A stretch of 64,000 nt of DNA from Avidesulfovibrio sp964369685 (GTDB lineage: Bacteria > Desulfobacterota > Desulfovibrionia > Desulfovibrionales > Desulfovibrionaceae): NCBI GenBank assembly GCA_964369685.1, contig CAYJFB010000009.1, positions 1 through 64,000 on the forward strand, written 5' to 3'. Positions 59,111 through 64,000 of this stretch are shown here, one piece after another. The position numbers and the translations under genes are program-made. The notes beneath the pieces are model-generated. The model made no database searches and was not told the DNA's origin. It worked only from the letters and a program-made list of their open reading frames with translations. How positions within the stretch are numbered: the stretch's first letter is position 1; the number at the start of each line of letters is the position of its first letter.

Positions 59111-61591
59111 TTATTTTTTTATGTCTTCCGTTAATAAAGCAAAATCAATGATTTCTTGCACGTGTGCAGCGGTATGAATTTGAATTTTTTTCCGCAATTC
59201 TTGTGGAATATCTTCAAGATCCTTCGCATTTTTAGCAGGAATGAAAGCGTGTTTCAAACCATAGGCCACGCCGGCAAGAATCTTTTCCTTAATCCCCCCG
59301 ACGGGCAGGACGCGCCCTTGGAGTGATATTTCACCGGTCATACATAAATCACTCCGCACAGAGCGGTTTGTTAACAGTGAAAGCAAAGCTGTCAGCATGG
59401 TTACGCCTGCCGATGGGCCGTCTTTCGGCGTAGCGCCGTCGGGAACATGGATATGAATATCCAGATTGTCCGGAAAATCTTCAGGTAAATTCAATGCACC
59501 GGCGTGCGCTTTGGCGTAACTCATCGCTGCTTGAGCGCTTTCTTTCATGACATCACCAAGCTTACCCGTCAAATTGAGGCCGCCCTTTCCTTTGGCAGAA
59601 ACCGCCTCAACCTGTAACACTTCACCGCCGGCGACCGTCCAAGCAAGCCCCAAAGCCACACCGGGAGGCAACTCAGACTCACGATCCTCCTGAGGATAAC
59701 GCGGGATTCCCAACAACTTGGAAAGTCCGGAGTTCACCACGCGGTATGGAGGCTTTTTGCCTTCTGCCTTACGGCGCGCCAACTTGCGGAACACAGCACC
59801 GATTTCGCGTTCCAAATTCCGCAAGCCCGCTTCGCGTGTGTATTCACGAATAATCCGTTCCAGTACGTTGTCGGGAAGCTGAACCTCGTCGCCTTCAAGG
59901 CCGTTTTCTTTCTGTTGGCGCGGAATTAAATACGTTTTGGCAATGGCCAATTTTTCTTGAGCTGTGTATCCTGAAAGATTAATAATTTCAAGCCGATCTC
60001 GCAAAGGTCCGGGAATGTTTTCCAAGTGGTTCGCCGTACAAACAAACAGTACCTTGGACAAATCAAACGGTACATTGAGATAATGATCGCTAAAATTCAC
60101 ATTTTGTTCCGGATCCAGCGCTTCAAGCAATGCAGAAGACGGATCACCTCGAAAATCGGCACCCAGTTTGTCGAGTTCATCAAGCATGATGACAGGGTTG
60201 CGCGTGCCGGCTTGTTTGAGTGCTTGAATGATTCGTCCCGGCATGGCACCGATATATGTGCGTCTGTGCCCGCGGATTTCCGCTTCGTCACGCATACCGC
60301 CCAAGGATATACGTTGAAATTTACGATCCAAAGAACGGGCTATGGAACGCCCCAAAGACGTTTTACCCACGCCGGGAGGCCCCGCAAAACACAAAATGGA
60401 GCCTTTGGAATCAGGGTTCAATTTGCGCACGCTCAGATATTCAAGAATCCGTTCTTTTATTTTTTTCAAGCCATAATGATCTTCGTCAAGCACGTCGTGC
60501 GCTTTGATAATATCAAGCTGATCTTCAGAAAGCACAGACCATGGTAACTCCGCCAACCAATCCAAATACGTGCGAGCCACCGAAGCTTCTGCCGAATCAC
60601 CGTGCATTGTCGCGAGGCGGCGCAATTGTTTATCTGCTTCTTTGCGTGCTTCTTCGGGCAATTGAGCGTCATCCAGGGCTTTACTCAATATTTCAAGTTC
60701 TTCTTCAGAGTCGCTTCCTTCGCCCAATTCTCGCCGAATGGCTTTGAGTTGTTCGCGTAAGAAGTATTCTCTTTGGGCTTTGTCCATGCCCTCGCGAGCT
60801 GAGGTTTGAATTTTTACCTGCATGGCAGCAACTTCGGCTTCACGCACAAGGTTAGCAACCACCATATGCAAGCGTTCCATGGGATCAAGGCAAGCCAAGA
60901 TCTCTTGAGCTTCTTCAAGTTTCAAACGCAAATTGGCGGCGATCAAGTCGGCAATGCGTCCCGGTTCATTGACACTTGAAAGCACATTCATAATCTCTGC
61001 CGTGGGAATACCGCGCATCGCCAAAATGCGTTCGCACTGTTCACGGGCAAAACGCACCAAGGCTTCTTGTTCGGCTTCGGGCGTGCGAATCGGCAATTCT
61101 TGCAACAATTCAATGTCTGCGGTAAGAAACTCGCCTTCTGTATGCAAAGTCACCATACGCGCTCTGGCAAGTCCTTGAACCAAGGCTTTGAGGTGTCCGT
61201 CGGGCATCTTTAAAAGACGCATAATAACAGCAACGGAACCCACCTCAAACAAATCTTCTTGTGTGGGATCTTCAACGGCTTCATCTTTTTGCGTACATAG
61301 AAAAAGGTGCCGACTGCCTTGTGCTGCCGCTTCAACCGCGTGTGCCGAGGTTTCACGTCCCACAAGCAACGGAACAATCATATAATTAAACACAGCCACA
61401 TCACGCAACGGTAACACCGGCAATTCTGTGGGAATATTGTTCAACATGTCATCATACCCGGATTCGGACGAATCTGAGCGTTCGCGGCGATCCGTGACGC
61501 CAGGCAATGTTTTACTGCGTCGCACTCGGCGACGACGCGGTGTTTTCGTATTATCCGGCGGATTGGTTTTATCATCATTAGAAGATGTCAT
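59111..61591 (-). CDS. lon: ATP-dependent protease La (Lon)
   Basis: 826 residues from ATG 61591 (AAGGA eight bases ahead; a longer frame to 61696 is not supported). The N-terminal LON substrate domain (PVLPLRDVAVFNYMIVPLLVGRE) is followed by an AAA+ module with Walker A GPPGVGKTSLGRS near 405, IMLDELDKLG (Walker B) and the ISLGGMRDEAEIRGHRRTYIGA loop. The C-terminal Ser-Lys protease has the catalytic Ser near 726 in PKDGPSAGVTM and the Lys in PVGGIKEKIL. Degrades misfolded and regulatory proteins in the cytoplasm. The Arg/Lys/Pro-rich first 45 residues are unusual. It follows radC with an inverted repeat in the gap. Confidence 0.95.
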   Translation of the reverse strand: MTSSNDDKTNPPDNTKTPRRRRVRRSKTLPGVTDRRERSDSSESGYDDMLNNIPTELPVLPLRDVAVFNYMIVPLLVGRETSAHAVEAAAQGSRHLFLCTQKDEAVEDPTQEDLFEVGSVAVIMRLLKMPDGHLKALVQGLARARMVTLHTEGEFLTADIELLQELPIRTPEAEQEALVRFAREQCERILAMRGIPTAEIMNVLSSVNEPGRIADLIAANLRLKLEEAQEILACLDPMERLHMVVANLVREAEVAAMQVKIQTSAREGMDKAQREYFLREQLKAIRRELGEGSDSEEELEILSKALDDAQLPEEARKEADKQLRRLATMHGDSAEASVARTYLDWLAELPWSVLSEDQLDIIKAHDVLDEDHYGLKKIKERILEYLSVRKLNPDSKGSILCFAGPPGVGKTSLGRSIARSLDRKFQRISLGGMRDEAEIRGHRRTYIGAMPGRIIQALKQAGTRNPVIMLDELDKLGADFRGDPSSALLEALDPEQNVNFSDHYLNVPFDLSKVLFVCTANHLENIPGPLRDRLEIINLSGYTAQEKLAIAKTYLIPRQQKENGLEGDEVQLPDNVLERIIREYTREAGLRNLEREIGAVFRKLARRKAEGKKPPYRVVNSGLSKLLGIPRYPQEDRESELPPGVALGLAWTVAGGEVLQVEAVSAKGKGGLNLTGKLGDVMKESAQAAMSYAKAHAGALNLPEDFPDNLDIHIHVPDGATPKDGPSAGVTMLTALLSLLTNRSVRSDLCMTGEISLQGRVLPVGGIKEKILAGVAYGLKHAFIPAKNAKDLEDIPQELRKKIQIHTAAHVQEIIDFALLTEDIKK

Positions 61592-61654
61592 TACGAATTC
61601 CTTTACAACTGGACTGTTCCATAAAGGGTTATCAGTTCGTTGAAAAAACACAAT

Positions 61655-61689
61655 ATATGCTTTTTTGTAAAACGACGAAAAAAGCATAT
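61655..61689 (-). other. Perfect 12-bp inverted repeat between radC and lon
   Basis: ATATGCTTTTTT, 11 bases, AAAAAAGCATAT. On the minus strand it is followed after four bases by TGTTTTTTC. It may be a radC terminator/attenuator or an operator for lon; it is not a CIRCE element. Confidence 0.55.
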
Positions 61690-61696
61690 CGAACAA

Positions 61697-62500
61697 TCAG
61701 AGCGGAGGAAGGATTCCTTCTTCTCTTAAACCGATATAATCATCGTTTATCAAAATAATGTGTTCCAGCAAGCAAAGATCTGTCGCACGCGCGGCTTCAT
61801 CCATGCGGCGTGTGATGTCAATATCTTGAGCTGAAGCTCCGCTCCCGCCCGGGTGATTGTGTACCAAAATGATTCCCCAAGCATGCAAACGTAACGCTTC
61901 ACGAATCACTTCTTGAGGAAAAAATAGAGCCGCATTGAGTGTACCCTGTGCAAAGGGAACCCAAGAAATCAAATGCAATCGAGTATCAACATAAGCCACC
62001 CACAACATTTCAATTTTGGCGTTGCCCAAACGGGCGCGAGCCATTTTCACCACATTGTGAACTGTCGCAAGCGTTTCGCCTTGGACAATCGGACATTCGA
62101 CATATCGAGCCTGCAATTCACGAAACAAGTCCCAAAGTTCCGTCGTTTTTTTCCCCAAACCCGGAATGCTCAATAAATCCTCAGCTGACGCATCAAGCAC
62201 CATACGGATGGATCCAAAACGCTCCAATAAAGCGTGAGCGAGAGGACGGGTATCTTTGCGTGGTAAAACAAAAGTCAGCAGTAATTCAAGAAGTTTATAT
62301 TCCGGAGCTGTGCGTAAGTTGGAAAAAACTTCTTCTCTTAGGCGTTTGCGATGTCCTGTTTGGAAACGCGCCACAGCCTCATGAAGCTCTTGTTTCACGT
62401 ATTGTATATCGTTGTCGTTTGATACCAAAAGCTCTTTTGACACGGTAAGCTGTTTTTCAGAATCCGTTTCGGGAACAGGATCTGGAGTCACATCTTTCAT
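61697..62500 (-). CDS. radC: RadC/JAB-domain DNA repair protein
   Basis: 267 residues. An N-terminal helix-hairpin-helix region (LLSIPGLGKKTTELWDLF) precedes a JAB/MPN domain with ILVHNHPGGSGASAQDID near residue 214, the HxH...D metal motif; the usual Pro-Ser-Gly reads Pro-Gly-Gly here. The opening RLREEVFSN and LLLTFVLPRKDTRPLAHALL are standard RadC. Role in repair is not established. The N-terminal 40 residues are extra and charged. No strong Shine-Dalgarno; the upstream 440 bp hold no other gene. Confidence 0.88.
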   Translation of the reverse strand: MKDVTPDPVPETDSEKQLTVSKELLVSNDNDIQYVKQELHEAVARFQTGHRKRLREEVFSNLRTAPEYKLLELLLTFVLPRKDTRPLAHALLERFGSIRMVLDASAEDLLSIPGLGKKTTELWDLFRELQARYVECPIVQGETLATVHNVVKMARARLGNAKIEMLWVAYVDTRLHLISWVPFAQGTLNAALFFPQEVIREALRLHAWGIILVHNHPGGSGASAQDIDITRRMDEAARATDLCLLEHIILINDDYIGLREEGILPPL

Positions 62501-62943
62501 AGAATTAAGCTGTCCTTCTGAATAGGCAAGATGTTGTTGAGGATTTTTATCACAACGTGCAACATACTGATTCAGGAAAATATGACTATCAATGTAATAT
62601 GTATGATCTTATAGCTTTTACAAGACTATGTACAGAGCAATTTTTTATTGTTTAAATTGGAATTTTGTATTTTTAGAGTACATAAAATATATTCAATAAA
62701 AAAGAAAAGAGGCTGTTTAATGCAAGTATAACAATCACAAGGACACTGCCCCAACATGCAGGTATGGCGTGCATATGGCGCATTGAGACAGTGTCGTTCA
62801 AAACACATCTGGCTTCTTAAAAAGCATATATACTGAGACGTGCACCACGTTGAGATACGGTTTAAACAATCGTGTGCTATTCAATGAATACACAATTGAT
62901 CTGTTTTCCTATACGATCTATGGATTTGTCAACGTGTGAATGT
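62501..62943. other. Intergenic region with hairpin
   Basis: 440 bp between the last TPR gene and radC, both minus strand. It contains GACACTG ... CAGTGTC closing a 54-base stem-loop (62741-62794) with inner ATGC/GCAT pairing. A Cys-rich open frame at 62626-62808 has no ribosome binding site and I do not call it. Confidence 0.45.
62741..62794. other. Stem-loop of uncertain role
   Basis: GACACTG and CAGTGTC form the outer stem and CATGC/GCATA an inner one. No U-run follows directly on either strand, so a simple terminator is not clear. It could be a pausing or processing structure between the TPR gene and radC. Confidence 0.4.
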
Positions 62944-63534
62944 TTATGCTTGTGCTCGTTGTTCCAGAGCTTTTTGCAAATAGTTTGCTATTTCTTTGTC
63001 TTCGGGGTTGGCTTCCGAACCGCGTTTGAGATACGGCAAGGCACGGCGCACTTCTCCCGCGTCCAACAAGGCTTTTCCGATAAACAAAAAAAGACGGTGT
63101 TCATCTTTATAGTGCGTCAAGGCTTCGGCAAAATTGGCATCGGCTTCTGATGCTTGGCCTTGTTCCAACAGTTTCAAGCCCATATTCAGCGCCTGATCGA
63201 GTTTTTGTTTTCGCCCCATGGCGTCGTCAAACCCTTCATATTCCAGTTCGTGTTTAATTTTTTTGTATAAGTCAACAAGCTGTACCAGTATTTTGCGTTC
63301 ACTGCCGGGCTGATACATCAGCTGACCTTGTAAATGCTTTTTGATCAGTTCATCGCGACCCAAAAGTTGAACAGCATCACGAATCAAACCCCGAACATCC
63401 GCAGGCGGAGGGGTGTTGCTTTCTACAACGCCCTTTAAACCCATCACTGCAGCGGTAAGAGCACGAAGCGTTTCATTACGCAAAAAGTATGGTTTCACAC
63501 GACCAAGCTGTTCACGAATTGCTCGAATATCCAT
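62944..63534 (-). CDS. TPR-domain protein of unknown function
   Basis: 196 residues from ATG 63534 (GGAGG ten bases ahead). The first half is a helical region without recognised motif (IRAIREQLGRVKPYFLRNETLRALTAAV). The second half has two TPR-like units (GLKLLEQGQASEADANFAEALTHYKDE and IGKALLDAGEVRRALPYLKRGSEANPED). Soluble and basic. Similar proteins occur in Desulfovibrio genomes as I recall, without assigned function. Confidence 0.72.
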   Translation of the reverse strand: MDIRAIREQLGRVKPYFLRNETLRALTAAVMGLKGVVESNTPPPADVRGLIRDAVQLLGRDELIKKHLQGQLMYQPGSERKILVQLVDLYKKIKHELEYEGFDDAMGRKQKLDQALNMGLKLLEQGQASEADANFAEALTHYKDEHRLFLFIGKALLDAGEVRRALPYLKRGSEANPEDKEIANYLQKALEQRAQA

Positions 63535-64000
63535 AAGAAAGCAGCCTCCAAAATACACAGTTGAGAAAGATTTATGGTAATACAGGATTCATTCTTTGAC
63601 AAAATTGTAAAAAACAAGAACAATGTTGTTTCGATTTATTGTGCGCCGTGCTCTCATCAATCACGGTGTAAAAAGCCTATGCTATTTTCAATGAAATTTC
63701 CAGTCTTGCGTAAAATGTAAGCAAATAAACTTTTTTATAAGAATATCACAACATTATCGTTTATCCTTGAAAAGGATTTAGAAAAGGACTGGACGAAGTT
63801 ACACTTTGCGTATACTCTTTCAGCAGACCTTTTTGACTGTCACGATTCGCACAAAATTTAAAAACAAATCAGATTTTTTGTGTAATCATGCCGCTATGTA
63901 AAAAAAGAATGTCAGATGATATGACTTCTGATGAACAATATTTTTTTACAAAAAAAGACATTCTTTTACGGTATGACTTCGCAAAATATTGTTTTACTGT
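63535..64000. other. AT-rich end region without visible gene
   Basis: 466 bp upstream of the TPR gene. AT-rich, with repeated T- and A-tracts. Two arms, GTAAAAAAAGAATGTC (63898-63913) and GACATTCTTTTAC (63957-63969), form an inverted repeat, and TATGACTTC occurs twice near them. The promoter of the TPR gene should lie here. Confidence 0.4.

Noticed and set aside
62626..62808. Cys-rich 60-codon minus-strand frame
   Set aside because: No ribosome binding site, starts inside a stem-loop, and the Cys content follows from the GC-poor repeats; not supported as a gene.
1..64000. CRISPR arrays, toxin-antitoxin pairs, prophage or defence islands
   Set aside because: No regularly spaced direct repeats, phage structural genes, restriction genes or small paired antitoxin-like genes were seen on either strand.

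Overview
The window is ordinary bacterial chromosome with one strongly accessory-looking metabolic stretch. The gene content points to an anaerobic Deltaproteobacterium / Desulfobacterota of the Desulfovibrionaceae type, with a GC content that looks mid-40s by eye. Supporting genes are selA (selenocysteine), hypE (NiFe-hydrogenase maturation), class III ribonucleotide reductase, several tripartite tricarboxylate transporter (TTT) sets, MBL-GAF-HD-GYP signalling, and many small TPR and LapA proteins. I infer the family from content; no rRNA or tRNA gene was found to confirm it.

Layout. 1-824: 3'-truncated FecR-domain surface/export protein on the minus strand with an Asp-rich repeat. 1125-5933: VTT membrane protein, TlyA, DsbA-like oxidoreductase, MBL-GAF-HD-GYP protein. 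5931-6079: a complete 149-bp MITE. 6116-9157: ugpA-ugpE-ugpC glycerol-3-phosphate importer without ugpB. 9275-13279: racemase-family enzyme, an unrecognised protein, ComF, and a sigma-54 response regulator. 13388-19999 (minus) with a divergent activator at 20390-22294: TctB-TctA-small secreted repeat peptide-TctC-FAD oxidase-[2Fe-2S] subunit-NAD/FAD oxidoreductase. This reads as an uptake and oxidation unit for an amino-acid-like or opine-like acid, under a GAF/PAS sigma-54 activator. A candidate -24/-12 promoter and several GTTACA-type half-sites lie in between. 22765-25089: nrdD.

25541-29737: a second TTT system (TctB-TctA-TctC-TctC) with tandemly duplicated binding proteins. 29973-38642: TPR protein, topB, selA-folC-M24 peptidase cluster, and a membrane-anchored TPR protein. 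This stretch holds most of the MITE copies and fragments, three of them between 33473 and 36482. 38967-47305: YddG-like exporter, LapA, PHP-like protein, bifunctional nuclease, MiaB, zinc-ribbon protein, AhpC-type peroxiredoxin behind a long foldable leader, GluQ, and a Fur-family regulator. 47485-54947: glycosyltransferase, hypE-MFS pair, BaiN-like flavoprotein, MltA, and YbgC. 55120-63534: rpsA, an ABC-F ATPase, lon, radC, and a TPR protein.

The most interesting signals are five. (1) A MITE family has TA-GAG ends that supply the stop codons of three different genes. (2) The TTT plus three-component oxidoreductase operon has a sigma-54 control region and an embedded secreted repeat peptide. 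(3) The leader upstream of the peroxiredoxin gene is closed by a 9-bp terminal stem and matches no riboswitch class I know. (4) TctC genes are duplicated in tandem. (5) An orphan terminator may mark a small RNA. Nothing in the window looks like a prophage, CRISPR array, toxin-antitoxin pair or defence island.
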